From a virus, in IMG/VR virus record IMGVR_UViG_3300024346_000147, positions 1-43,078 of that record: 43,078 nt of DNA, one strand, 5' to 3'. Below are positions 7,791 through 16,797 of this stretch, in pieces; positions within the stretch are counted from its first letter, which is position 1; each line of letters starts with the position of its first letter. The notes under the pieces were generated by a model. The model did no database searches. It was not told where the DNA came from and saw nothing but the letters and a program-made list of their open reading frames with translations. Both the position numbers and the translations under genes were made by a program.

Positions 7791-8945
7791 ATGTCATTAA
7801 ATTTACAAAGAAATACTAAAGTCTACATAACCGATAAGGCACTACGAATAGCGGATGGAGATTTTAACGCGAGTAATACTTGGGAACTTCCTGTATTGGA
7901 AGGTTTCACTTTCTCGCAAGCACAAGACTCAACACAGATTACAGTAAACGAGGCGGGAGCATCCCCTATACGTGGATCCACCACTTTTAACACTTCTCTG
8001 CAGCCAGCTGAATGGTCACTATCTACTTATATTAGATCTTACGTTGCAACTGATTCGGGAGTTCCTACAGACTCAGTTCAGGTAATTGACGCTATTATGT
8101 GGCATGCTTTGGCCTCTAACCAGGCTCCGGCTTTTGACCCTGATTCAGCAAACACCATTAAAGGTCAGTTAGCATCATTTAATGTAGACTTTGCATCCAG
8201 TAATGCACACGTGTTGCGCGAGTTGGAAATGTACTTTAAGATTGAAAACGTGTGGTACCAAATTGATGGTGTACAGGTAAATCAAGCTGAGATTGACTTC
8301 TCTATTGACGGAATCGGACAGGTTACATGGACTGGTCAGGGAACCAATTTAACTGAAGTAGCAGCACCTAATATTGTAACACCTGTAGATGGTTTAGCAA
8401 CTGATTGGGTAAATAGAGATACTGCAGGTACTTATTTGACTTTCCCTAATACAGCTACTTATATTAAGAATAAGTTATCTACTATAAGTCTTACCGCTTC
8501 TTCTACAAACCCTGAAGACCCTGACCAAGTGTACTCAGTACCGGTTACTGGTGGCAACCTTACCATAACAAACAACATAACCTTCTTGACTCCTAGTACT
8601 TTATCCGTTGTAGATAAGCCTATTGGCTCATTCACAGGAGCTAGGCAGATTAGTGGTTCATTGACTTGTTACTTGAATACTGGCGCAGGTAACTCTGCCT
8701 CATTACTAAAAGCATTAGCTGATACATCAGCTGTTAAAAACTCTTATGCATTGGTAATCAATGCAGGTGGAGAGACATTAGGTAATCCTGTAGCTATCTT
8801 CTCTATGCCATATGCTCACCTTTCAGTTCCCGCAATTGAATCTGCCGACGTTATCGGACTAAATATCGAATTTGCTGCTCAAGGGCAGTTAGGTGTAGAT
8901 AGTACTGATGAACTTACAGTTGCTTTCGAAGTAGCTAAGGCATAA
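7791..8945 (+). CDS. Major tail protein (tail tube)
   Basis: This 384-residue protein should polymerise into the tail tube around the tape measure. Evidence is position (after the tail terminator, before the chaperone pair and tape measure) and a beta-rich, Thr/Ser/Asn-rich sequence with the tube-like N-terminal pattern LPVLEGFTFSQAQ and IRGSTTFNTSLQPAEWSLSTY. It is long for a tube protein. The second half (from about residue 200) may be an added surface domain. The GAGGAG SD lies in the loop of a small hairpin (7773-7787). Codon use is smooth, as expected for an abundant protein. Confidence 0.8.
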   Translation: MSLNLQRNTKVYITDKALRIADGDFNASNTWELPVLEGFTFSQAQDSTQITVNEAGASPIRGSTTFNTSLQPAEWSLSTYIRSYVATDSGVPTDSVQVIDAIMWHALASNQAPAFDPDSANTIKGQLASFNVDFASSNAHVLRELEMYFKIENVWYQIDGVQVNQAEIDFSIDGIGQVTWTGQGTNLTEVAAPNIVTPVDGLATDWVNRDTAGTYLTFPNTATYIKNKLSTISLTASSTNPEDPDQVYSVPVTGGNLTITNNITFLTPSTLSVVDKPIGSFTGARQISGSLTCYLNTGAGNSASLLKALADTSAVKNSYALVINAGGETLGNPVAIFSMPYAHLSVPAIESADVIGLNIEFAAQGQLGVDSTDELTVAFEVAKA

Positions 8946-8960
8946 TAAAACCAGGCAGTT

Positions 8961-8977
8961 GAGGGCGTTCAGCCCTC
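8961..8977 (+). terminator. Short GC-rich hairpin after the tail-tube gene
   Basis: A 6-bp perfect stem, GAGGGC with GCCCTC, closes a 5-base loop 15 bases after the tail-tube stop. The following tract (TTCTCC) is only partly T, so this may be a weak terminator or an mRNA-stabilising 3' hairpin rather than a full terminator. It could lower expression of the downstream chaperones relative to the tube protein. Confidence 0.4.
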
Positions 8978-9006
8978 TTCTCCAAGACCCTCCTAAAGAA
9001 AAACTT

Positions 9007-9429
9007 ATGCAACTAAAAAATCTTATCGTAGAATCCCGCCTTGTTGATGTAGAATTCCCCGGCCTTGAAGGCTTTATTGTGAAGGTTAGCCATATCGGCA
9101 AAGAAACCTTAATGAATATGCGCACTAAATGCGTCTCGAAAAAATTCAACAGAAAAACAAGACAACCAGAAGAAGACTTCGACCTAGAGCTATTCAACGA
9201 ATTATTTGTTGAAGCGGCTGTAAAAGGTTGGAGCGGTTTAAAATACAAGCACCTAGAAGACTTAATTGTAGTAGATATAAGTGAACTAGATGCTGAAGAC
9301 GAGTTAGAGTTTTCAATTGAGAATGCTGTATTATTGATTAAGCACTCAAGTCATTTTGATACTTGGATCAGTGAGGTGATCTCTGACCTAGATACGTTTC
9401 GCACAAAGTCAAAGAGTGCAACTGTATAA
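9007..9429 (+). CDS. Tail-assembly chaperone, first frame (lambda gpG-like)
   Basis: This 140-residue acidic protein occupies the place of the first tail-assembly chaperone, between the tube and tape-measure genes. It contains VDVEFPGLEGFIVKVSHIG and a helical C-terminal half. The ATG at 9007 is chosen over an in-frame TTG at 8959, because the TTG lies on the edge of the 8961-8977 hairpin. The SD before 9007 is weak (AAAGA). The next frame overlaps its 3' end without a good start of its own, which is typical of a G/GT frameshift pair. Such proteins hold the tape measure soluble during tail assembly and are not in the finished virion. Confidence 0.7.
   Translation: MQLKNLIVESRLVDVEFPGLEGFIVKVSHIGKETLMNMRTKCVSKKFNRKTRQPEEDFDLELFNELFVEAAVKGWSGLKYKHLEDLIVVDISELDAEDELEFSIENAVLLIKHSSHFDTWISEVISDLDTFRTKSKSATV
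9392..9429 (+). promoter_or_regulatory. Probable programmed frameshift window of the tail chaperone
   Basis: The second frame is open from just after TAG at 9389-9391, and the first frame stops at TAA 9427-9429. A shift inside this window joins them. Going from the first to the second frame needs +1 (or -2), not the usual -1. A good +1 slip candidate is TTT C at 9397-9400, where tRNA-Phe can re-pair from UUU to UUC. I see no lambda-type heptamer. The exact site is inferred. Confidence 0.5.
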
Positions 9430-9784
9430 AAGTTTAGAAAGACTACTAGACAACCAAGCTTTAAATATCTCTAGAGAAACATATCTAGAGATAATAGCAC
9501 AAACCGGTGAGGAGTACGATGAAAATCGTGCTCCCCCCGACATTGCTGAATTACCCGTAGAAGTACAAATTGCTTTTCAACTATACCAGCACTTGCCTTC
9601 TATAGTTGGCGGAATGGGCGGTTATATAGGCAAGGATTGGGCAAGTTTACCCATGTTATTTGAACTATATAAAGTGCCAGATGAAGGTAGAAAAGATACG
9701 TTTGAGATACTATCCTGGCTGGATAATAAAAACATCCAACAGATTAACAAGCAACAAAAACAGAATAGCAAACGTAAAAATTAA
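9416..9784 (+). CDS. Tail-assembly chaperone, second frame (lambda gpT-like extension)
   Basis: This frame encodes up to 122 residues after a GTG at 9416, but it has no good SD and its first ATG is far inside. It is therefore probably made only as an extension of the upstream chaperone by frameshifting, giving a product of about 260 residues. It contains PPDIAELPVEVQIAFQLYQ, a GGMGGYIGKDW turn and a very basic Gln/Lys/Asn-rich tail. In lambda the corresponding T domain binds the tape measure. It ends just before the tape-measure SD. Confidence 0.7.
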   Translation: MQLYKSLERLLDNQALNISRETYLEIIAQTGEEYDENRAPPDIAELPVEVQIAFQLYQHLPSIVGGMGGYIGKDWASLPMLFELYKVPDEGRKDTFEILSWLDNKNIQQINKQQKQNSKRKN

Positions 9785-9802
9785 TTTCAGGAGATTCCTA
9801 AA

Positions 9803-12800
9803 GTGGCTGGAAAGAACACAGTAAACGTAAGCGTAAAGGTCACGGATAAAGGCCTACAAGAAACTACTAGAAAGGTAGATAAACTAGGCAAGGCAGTAAA
9901 AGGCTCTGGAAAGCAAGCTAAGAAAGCTAAGACAGAGATAGAAGGATACCACAACGCCCAGGGAGTTGCAAACAGTTCCACTAGAAGTGGTACTAAAAAC
10001 TTTGCTAAACAATCTCAGGGACTTGGCGGTCTTGTTAAGGCTTATGCAACAACTGCAGCTAACATATGGGCTATTACAGCAGCCTTTAGTGCATTGCAAA
10101 GAGCAATGGACGTTAAAATTCTAGAAGACTCTATGGCCACTCTTGACCGTGCTAAAGGTACCAACTTGGTTGGTATGGCTAAAGCTTTAAAAGAGGCTGC
10201 TGGCGGAATGATAGGATTTGAAGAAGCCGCACAGAAAGCCACTACAGTTATGGCCGCCGGTTTCGGACAGACAGAGTTAGTGGGACTAGGTAAAGCAGCT
10301 AGAGCTGCGTCTCAAGCACTTGGTAGAGACTTTGGAGACTCGTTAGATCGTATGATCCGAGGTGTTATCAAGGCAGAGCCAGAACTACTAGACGAGCTAG
10401 GTATCATACTTAGACTTAACGATGCTTCTAAAACGTATGCAGATACTATGGGCAAGAGTGTCAGTGAGTTATCTACTTATGAAAAGCAGGTAGCAGTAAT
10501 GAACGAAGTTTTGGCGCAGTCCGAAACTAAGTATGGAGCACTTATAGCCTCACAGGATAAAGTAAACCAGTTCACAAGATTACAAGCAACTGCCACAGAA
10601 GTACTAAACAAGTCTCTTGGCGCCATGGCAGAGTACCTATCCCCTCTAGCTAAATACTTCTCTGATAATAAAACTGCCCTTCAAGCACTTATGGCAGTTT
10701 TTGGTCTATTCATTTTCAAAATGGCAATCCCAGGATTATCTTCTTTAGGTTCTAAACTAGCTGCTACGTCCTCAAAATTTGACGACATGGCGGAGAAATT
10801 TTATGGCAGAGCCTCTCAGCTGAATCGCTCTAGTATAGACATGCAAAAGACTATGAGTTTAAAATCCGGTAAAGCATCGGAGACTATAACTGCCCAGATA
10901 AAAGAACTAGACAAGAATGGTAAGCTAACTGCTTCCATGAAAGCTAAGCTTGGTACTTCACTTAAAAATGGTGCCCTACTAACTCCCGCTCAAGCTAAGT
11001 CTGTAGGTAAGAATATTACTCAGTCTTACAACGAAGCTTTTAAGAATGTGGATCCAAATGGTATTGTTTCTAAGGGCGTATTTGAAGGTACATCTAGAAA
11101 AGTTTTAGAGAGACAATATGTAGCCCATAGACAGGCTATGAATACTCTAAACAATCAAACTACCACCGCTGTTACTAGGATGAGAAATGGTTTTGTTTCA
11201 TCAATAACTATCATAAGAGGTCAGTTCGCTCAGTTAAGATCAGACATATATTCTACGCTAGCTTCTGGTACTGTAGGTTTCTCGGCTATGGGAGCGGCTA
11301 TATCTAGCAGTGGGCTACTATCAGGACTAAAGCTATTTGTTTCGGGACTTGGTAAAGCTACCGCAGAAATGACTACTATGGGCACAGTAGCTTATGCCAC
11401 TGGTGGAGCTATTAAATTCCTAGGTTCAGCACTAATGAGTGCAATGAACGCAGCATTTATGTTGTACGCAGCATTTCAAGCTTACAAATTTATAAGTGAG
11501 TATTTTAAATCTGACGAAGTTAAAGCGTATGAGAAGGCCTTAAAGGAAGTTAAAGAAGGATACGATGATGTAAAAGTTTCAGCTGAAGGGTTCAGTTCTA
11601 CTCTATACAAGCTACAGAAACTTACAGTCTCGTCTTCATTAGAATCAGTTCAAAGCACAGAACTTCTAGTTAATTCTTACATACAAGCTTCAGATGCTAT
11701 AACTACTCAGATATCCAAAATAGGGGCACTTATACGTGCTAAGCAGAAAGACGCTGCAGCTACTACCGCAGCAGCTAGGGCTACTCTAGAGGCAACTAAA
11801 GCAGCTTCTAAGGCTAGAGCAGACGCAGCAGCAGCAAATACTACTAGTGCTACTGGTCAAAGAGGCGGCACTGTAGGGGTTGTCAACCCACTTCTGCAGG
11901 CGGCAAATACACTTGAAGACGGTGGACCTATAGGGATACAAGAGAAAAATCTAGCTGCAGCAGAAGCAGCAGAAGCCGCTATAGTGGTATCAGATGCTGC
12001 ACTGGCATTGTTAGACACAACAGAGCAGTTTTCTGGAATATGGAACTCTTTTAAACTGTCTGTAAAAGGTACCGAAGGAGAGTTAGGGGTACACTTTCTT
12101 GAAAAAGATACAGCTAATATAACTGTATCGCAAATAGAGCAGGTATCAAAAGCCTTCACAAACTTTATGAGTGTAGTTAAGGCGGAGAATCAGGCAGTAA
12201 AGAACAGCATGACACAACTGCTAGCAGTAGGACCTGATGCAGCTAGTAAATTAATTAAGTCTATAATACCGTCAGGAAATTCAACAGACACATTACTTAA
12301 TAGTGTATCTGATGTAATAGACGCTGCAGATATGGGTAGAGAAGCAATGCAACAAATGCTTCTTGTTAGACCTGAAGATGTTAAGAAGGGTAGCGTAATT
12401 CAGCAAATAAATGAGTTACGTAATATGATGGCTTCTATAAATGGTGATCCAATACCTATACCTCTTGAGGATAAAGATGTTGTATCAACTGCTCATGCTT
12501 TAGTATATTTAAGCGAAGAAATTTCTCAATCAGGTGATATACTGGAAGACGTTAGAGCTAAGTTCAGGGAGCCTTTAGTATTAAAGATTAGTTCTGCGGC
12601 TGCCAAAAACGCTTTAACTAGTAACTTAGCTATATTAAAGGAAAGTCTACGACTAGCTAAAAACTCTAAGGACTCCACGGAGAAGACCAGACTAGTAGGA
12701 GAAGGTACAGCCGCTGTAGCTAATGAAGAAATTAGAATTAGTGATACAGGTTTTGACAAGCAGATAGCAGCAAAGAAAGCAGAGTTGTCTAGGTCTGTAA

Positions 12801-14077
12801 ATGACATGGAAAAGCGCAGACTTGAGGATGATATTGTCAATCTTAAGCGTGCTAAAATAGTTGAACAAGACAAGATAATACAGCTTAGAATGTCCGGAGT
12901 ACTAACAGCAGCAGATCAGGCAGCTCTAGCTACCTCTAGAGAGGAACTTAATACTGTAGCTAGTCTTGAGGACCAATACACTTCTCTACTTAGAACTAAA
13001 GAAGATTTAGCTTGGCTTACTGAACAAGAATTAAGATTACTTAAAGAAACTGGTGCTGCAGCTAATAGAGCATACAATAGTATGAAGCAACGCTACCAGT
13101 CCGAGGCTCTTGCTCTTGAGATAGCACACGGTAAGTACACTGGTGCTGAAAAACAAAGAGCTGCGCTTGAAAAAGTAAAATTGGCAAACGCTCAAAGAAC
13201 TCTAGATTTGACACGCCAGATATACCAAGCGGAACTTGCTCTTTCTGCTCTTAAGATTAAAGAGAGTGAGTTGATTAAACTTGGGTCTAATAGATCATCT
13301 TCACAGGATCTTGAGTTAGCTGATGTTCAGAATCAAATAGTAGATGCAACAGCTAGTAAGTCTCTATTGGAAAAGACTGACCCTAATATAGAAAGTCAGA
13401 AAGGAATAGATGACGCTATACTACAAAATCCTCAAACAATCACAGAAGGTTGGAATTCCGCCTTAAGTGAATTGGCGCAGAAATCACAATCTGTTGGTGC
13501 AGTAATTCAAGAGTCTTTAGGATCTGCATTTGAAGGATTGGCTAACTCTATAGCTGAGTCTACGTGGCAGTTCGGAGAGATGTTAATATCTGGTGAGATG
13601 AACACTAAGAAACTTGGTGAAGCATTTGGTAACATGGCTGCTGACATAGTGAAAGATATCACTAAGATGATAATGAAGCAGATAATACTAAATGCTCTAA
13701 CTGGTGGTCTTGGAATGCTTGCCGGCGGAAGCGGACCTAGTTTTGCACCTAGAACTGCGTCACCTGGTGGACTTGGTGGTGGGATACCAAAGTTTGCAGA
13801 AGGTGGAGTAGTTAACAAGCCTACAGTAGCTCTATTTGGAGAAGCAGGCGCAGAAGCTTTCGTACCTCTACCTGATGGAAAAACAATTCCGGTAACTATG
13901 GATAACTCTAGCGTAGGCGGTATGGTTAACAATACCAATGTAACTGTTAATGTGGCGTCAGATGGAACTTCTACCATGAAGGATACCGGAGCAAAAGATT
14001 TAGGTAAAGCAATAAGTTCTGCTGTTCAGCAGGAGTTAATAAAACAGAGCAGACCTGGTGGTCTTCTCAATAGATAG
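9803..14077 (+). CDS. Tail tape measure protein
   Basis: At 1424 residues this is the largest protein in the window and sets tail length. By the usual ratio of about 0.15 nm per residue it predicts a tail near 210 nm. Features include a helical N-terminus, hydrophobic segments near residues 290-310 and 545-565 that could insert in the host membrane during DNA entry, long Ala/Lys/Glu coiled coils, and a lambda-family C-terminus with a Gly-rich hinge (about 1295-1335), KFAEGGVVNKPT and FGEAGAEAFVPLPDG. The start is GTG at 9803, 9 bases after AGGAG; there is no nearby ATG. It follows the chaperone pair, as in lambda-like phages. Confidence 0.92.
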   Translation: MAGKNTVNVSVKVTDKGLQETTRKVDKLGKAVKGSGKQAKKAKTEIEGYHNAQGVANSSTRSGTKNFAKQSQGLGGLVKAYATTAANIWAITAAFSALQRAMDVKILEDSMATLDRAKGTNLVGMAKALKEAAGGMIGFEEAAQKATTVMAAGFGQTELVGLGKAARAASQALGRDFGDSLDRMIRGVIKAEPELLDELGIILRLNDASKTYADTMGKSVSELSTYEKQVAVMNEVLAQSETKYGALIASQDKVNQFTRLQATATEVLNKSLGAMAEYLSPLAKYFSDNKTALQALMAVFGLFIFKMAIPGLSSLGSKLAATSSKFDDMAEKFYGRASQLNRSSIDMQKTMSLKSGKASETITAQIKELDKNGKLTASMKAKLGTSLKNGALLTPAQAKSVGKNITQSYNEAFKNVDPNGIVSKGVFEGTSRKVLERQYVAHRQAMNTLNNQTTTAVTRMRNGFVSSITIIRGQFAQLRSDIYSTLASGTVGFSAMGAAISSSGLLSGLKLFVSGLGKATAEMTTMGTVAYATGGAIKFLGSALMSAMNAAFMLYAAFQAYKFISEYFKSDEVKAYEKALKEVKEGYDDVKVSAEGFSSTLYKLQKLTVSSSLESVQSTELLVNSYIQASDAITTQISKIGALIRAKQKDAAATTAAARATLEATKAASKARADAAAANTTSATGQRGGTVGVVNPLLQAANTLEDGGPIGIQEKNLAAAEAAEAAIVVSDAALALLDTTEQFSGIWNSFKLSVKGTEGELGVHFLEKDTANITVSQIEQVSKAFTNFMSVVKAENQAVKNSMTQLLAVGPDAASKLIKSIIPSGNSTDTLLNSVSDVIDAADMGREAMQQMLLVRPEDVKKGSVIQQINELRNMMASINGDPIPIPLEDKDVVSTAHALVYLSEEISQSGDILEDVRAKFREPLVLKISSAAAKNALTSNLAILKESLRLAKNSKDSTEKTRLVGEGTAAVANEEIRISDTGFDKQIAAKKAELSRSVNDMEKRRLEDDIVNLKRAKIVEQDKIIQLRMSGVLTAADQAALATSREELNTVASLEDQYTSLLRTKEDLAWLTEQELRLLKETGAAANRAYNSMKQRYQSEALALEIAHGKYTGAEKQRAALEKVKLANAQRTLDLTRQIYQAELALSALKIKESELIKLGSNRSSSQDLELADVQNQIVDATASKSLLEKTDPNIESQKGIDDAILQNPQTITEGWNSALSELAQKSQSVGAVIQESLGSAFEGLANSIAESTWQFGEMLISGEMNTKKLGEAFGNMAADIVKDITKMIMKQIILNALTGGLGMLAGGSGPSFAPRTASPGGLGGGIPKFAEGGVVNKPTVALFGEAGAEAFVPLPDGKTIPVTMDNSSVGGMVNNTNVTVNVASDGTSTMKDTGAKDLGKAISSAVQQELIKQSRPGGLLNR

Positions 14078-14086
14078 GGGTAGAAT

Positions 14087-14431
14087 ATGGCAACTGTTTT
14101 TAATTATATCCCTTCTAGGGGTTTCGCCAGAGCTACAGCAGTCTCCTTACGGGAGGCTGCTTTTGGCGACGGATACTCTCAAAGGGCTCCAAAAGGTGTA
14201 AATAACGTTAGGCACACCTGGCAGCTAAATTTTGAGAATAGACCCGACTCCGAGGCTAACGATATTCTGGCCTTCTTTGAAACTACTCAAGGGGCGTTCC
14301 ATTTTTTATGGACGCCCCCTGATGGTTCAGGTGTTCAATATAAGATAAAGTGTAGTGATTGGTCTTCTGTTAACGTGGCTTATGGTTTTCAGACTGTTTC
14401 TGTTACGTTTACTCAGGTTTTCGACTTATGA
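14087..14431 (+). CDS. Minor tail protein, lambda gpM-like
   Basis: This 114-residue protein matches the phage minor tail family of lambda gpM, with FGDGYSQRAPKGVNNVRHTW and a FHFLWTPPDG segment, which are typical of the family. It belongs to the tail-tip complex at the distal end of the tube. It begins right after the tape measure and overlaps the gpL-like gene by ATGA, reproducing the lambda order H-M-L-K-I-J. Confidence 0.85.
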   Translation: MATVFNYIPSRGFARATAVSLREAAFGDGYSQRAPKGVNNVRHTWQLNFENRPDSEANDILAFFETTQGAFHFLWTPPDGSGVQYKIKCSDWSSVNVAYGFQTVSVTFTQVFDL

Positions 14432-15459
14432 GTACACTATATCAGCAAAACTCTGCTCTAGAGAATAGCGGCTTAATAGAGTTATATGAACTAAATTTAA
14501 AAAGCATGGGTATAATCGACCCTATAGAAATGGAAGTTTTTGTAAACGTTGGTGTAATTTCAAGTACTCAAAGTAGTGCTATGTACGCAGAACCTGAAAC
14601 TTCTAATCAATCTTTGAAAGTAGTTTCTTTTGATTCCATATTCTATATTGGTCCTATGTACGATCCTAGTAACTCAACTGAGCCCCATGCCTCAGTTGAC
14701 CCTTCCGCAAGAAGCACAGCTCTTGGCACCTCTCAAGGTGGCTCATATTCGTTATTGTATAGTGACACTATACAATATTCCCCACCGACAGGTTTTCAAG
14801 GGCTAGATTCGTTTAAAATAGTTGTAAACGCTGGCTCAATAATATATTTCCATTCTGGAGTTAGTGCTGTAGGCGAAGATATCATATGGCAGTCCAGAAA
14901 ATACTACGCATATCCTATCTACGCAGATGGTTTTGAACAAAGTGGGACTGGTCAGTTTCCAAGACCTGTACTTAGGGTAGCTAATGCACTAAGTATAATA
15001 AGTCAGTATCTGGAATCTTTCGATGACTTACTTGGTGCTACAGTTAAACGACGTAGAACTTATGTTAAGTACCTAGACGGAGTAAACTTTGGTGGTAGTA
15101 ATCCAACCGCCGATCCGACTGCAGAACTACCAATAGAAACTTTCAGAATAGATAGAAAGTCTTCAGAAAACGATTTAGCGGTTGAATTTGAACTAGCTGC
15201 TCCATGGGATGTTGAAGGTGTTCAATTACCTCGACGCACTATAGTTAAAAACGTATGTGCATGGAGATACAAAGGATCTGAGTGCGGGTACGTACTACCT
15301 ACAGGTGCAGGCGCAAAGTACTGGAACGAATTTGATAAACTTACAACAAGAACTTCTGATAAATGTAGCAAAACCTTATCTGGTTGCGCAAAAAGATTCA
15401 CTAATGCATACGAGGGACTTCCGTATGGAGGCTTTCCTGGAGCGGGTATTACTAGATGA
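14428..15459 (+). CDS. Minor tail protein, lambda gpL-like, with Fe-S cysteines
   Basis: This 343-residue tail-tip protein ends in a lambda gpL-type domain with four cysteines, Cys277, Cys286, Cys313 and Cys320 (spacing 9, 27 and 7). Lambda gpL binds an iron-sulphur cluster with four cysteines of similar spacing. The closing GLPYGGFPG motif is also family-like. It is about 110 residues longer than lambda gpL; the extra sequence is near the N-terminus (about residues 40-150, rich in Ser, Pro and Tyr). It overlaps the M-like and K-like genes by four bases on each side. Confidence 0.85.
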   Translation: MSTLYQQNSALENSGLIELYELNLKSMGIIDPIEMEVFVNVGVISSTQSSAMYAEPETSNQSLKVVSFDSIFYIGPMYDPSNSTEPHASVDPSARSTALGTSQGGSYSLLYSDTIQYSPPTGFQGLDSFKIVVNAGSIIYFHSGVSAVGEDIIWQSRKYYAYPIYADGFEQSGTGQFPRPVLRVANALSIISQYLESFDDLLGATVKRRRTYVKYLDGVNFGGSNPTADPTAELPIETFRIDRKSSENDLAVEFELAAPWDVEGVQLPRRTIVKNVCAWRYKGSECGYVLPTGAGAKYWNEFDKLTTRTSDKCSKTLSGCAKRFTNAYEGLPYGGFPGAGITR

Positions 15460-16169
15460 TAGATAACAGCGCAATAACTAATATGATAGAAGACGCCAAA
15501 GTTAACTACCCAGCTGAGATATGTGGTGTTATTGTTAACGGGGGAAACAAGGCTAAGTACTTCAAATGTAAAAACATTGCCCCTAATCCTGAAGACGAGT
15601 TTGTTATAGATCCTATGGATTATATTAGAGCCTCTCAGCAGGGAGATATAATAGCAATTGTGCATTCCCATCCTGACAATACTAGAATAAGTAACGCAGA
15701 TAGGGAAGGATGCAATAAGAGTGGGATACCTTGGACTATAGTGGATGCTACTAGTGGCACTTATACTAACTATTATCCGGAAAAGTACGTCAATAGGCCT
15801 TTTATAGGCAGACCCTTTATTCATGGCATTTTAGATTGCTATGCATTGGTTAAGGACTACTATAAAAAAGAATTAAATATAGAATTAGAAGAGTACTATA
15901 GACCTGAGGCTTGGTGGGAGGATAGAGAGACAAATTTGTATCTTGATAACGCTTTTAGTGCTGGGTTTATAAAAATAGAAAGCAAGGATTTACGAAAGGG
16001 TGATATAGTCTTAATGAAACTTCGTTCTCCAAGACACCCTAATCATGCTGCGATATACATGGGCGATGGAACTATAATGCACCATGTAGCAGGTAGATTA
16101 TCAAAAGTTGATCCTTACGGCGGGTATTGGCTATCTGCCACTCACAGTTTATGGAGATATAATGGCTAA
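15456..16169 (+). CDS. Tail tip protein, lambda gpK-like (JAMM plus NlpC/P60)
   Basis: This 237-residue protein joins two hydrolase domains. The N-terminal JAB/MPN domain keeps a full JAMM set: Glu21, His70, His72, Ser79 and Asp82 (HSHPDNTRISNAD). The C-terminal NlpC/P60 domain has likely catalytic Cys128 (GILDCYALV), His197 (HPNHAAIYMGD) and a third polar residue near His209. This is the domain order of lambda gpK. It probably processes tail-tip partners or cuts cell-wall peptides during infection. It overlaps the next gene by 8 bases. Confidence 0.9.
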   Translation: MIDNSAITNMIEDAKVNYPAEICGVIVNGGNKAKYFKCKNIAPNPEDEFVIDPMDYIRASQQGDIIAIVHSHPDNTRISNADREGCNKSGIPWTIVDATSGTYTNYYPEKYVNRPFIGRPFIHGILDCYALVKDYYKKELNIELEEYYRPEAWWEDRETNLYLDNAFSAGFIKIESKDLRKGDIVLMKLRSPRHPNHAAIYMGDGTIMHHVAGRLSKVDPYGGYWLSATHSLWRYNG

Positions 16170-16797
16170 AGTAATGTTTTTCGGCGAACTTGAAGATAAG
16201 TTTGGTAGTGGACTACCAAATATGTCAGTAAAGTCTATACCAGAGTTAGTAAGAGCTATAAACACAAATATACCTGGGTTCTCAGAACATGTACGCTCAG
16301 AAGGCAATCAGTACTTTGTGAAGGTAGATGATGTAGCAATAGCCGAAAAGCAACTAAAAGACCATCCTTTAGGTGCTAACGCTACTGTTAGCATAGTTCC
16401 AGTGATACGTGGGGCTAAAGAGGGTGGAGAACTTGCTATGATTGTGTTAGGCGCCGCCCTAATATTTATGTCTGGGGGTATAGCTGCGGGTATAGGTGGG
16501 GTGTTCACTAGCATGTCGGCAACTACAGTGACAGCTATAGCCGGTAATGTCTCCATGATGGGAGTATCCATGATAGGGATGGGGTTATACAGCTTACTTT
16601 ATACTCCAGAAGACTCTGACATAGAAGAAATTAAGAATAAGAGATTTAATGGTCCAGTTAATACTGTGTCACAGGGCAACCCAGTACCAGTAGGTTACGG
16701 GAGGTTAAAAATAGGTAGTGCAGTAATTTCCTCCGGACTAGAAAGGGACCAAGGGTTCTCTGTAGCTGCTGGAACTATTGGAGGTTCGGAGGCATAA
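16162..16797 (+). CDS. Tail assembly protein, lambda gpI-like
   Basis: This 211-residue protein has the gpI layout: an N-terminal ubiquitin-like fold (MAKVMFFGELEDKFG ... ATVSIVPVIRGAKEGG), a strongly hydrophobic Gly/Ala/Met-rich middle (about residues 92-150) that looks membrane-active, and a C-terminal QGNPVPVGYGRLKIGSAVIS segment. The ATG at 16162 is chosen because it has a GGAGAT SD and matches the family N-terminus. An upstream start would add 18 unrelated residues. Its stop overlaps the J-like start (TAATG). Confidence 0.85.
   Translation: MAKVMFFGELEDKFGSGLPNMSVKSIPELVRAINTNIPGFSEHVRSEGNQYFVKVDDVAIAEKQLKDHPLGANATVSIVPVIRGAKEGGELAMIVLGAALIFMSGGIAAGIGGVFTSMSATTVTAIAGNVSMMGVSMIGMGLYSLLYTPEDSDIEEIKNKRFNGPVNTVSQGNPVPVGYGRLKIGSAVISSGLERDQGFSVAAGTIGGSEA

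Noticed and set aside
12526-12873. Long open frames opposite the tape measure, fibre and SbcC-like genes.
   Set aside because: They mirror the codon pattern of the real gene, have no SD, and encode low-complexity Ser/Leu/Ala-rich products typical of antisense shadows.
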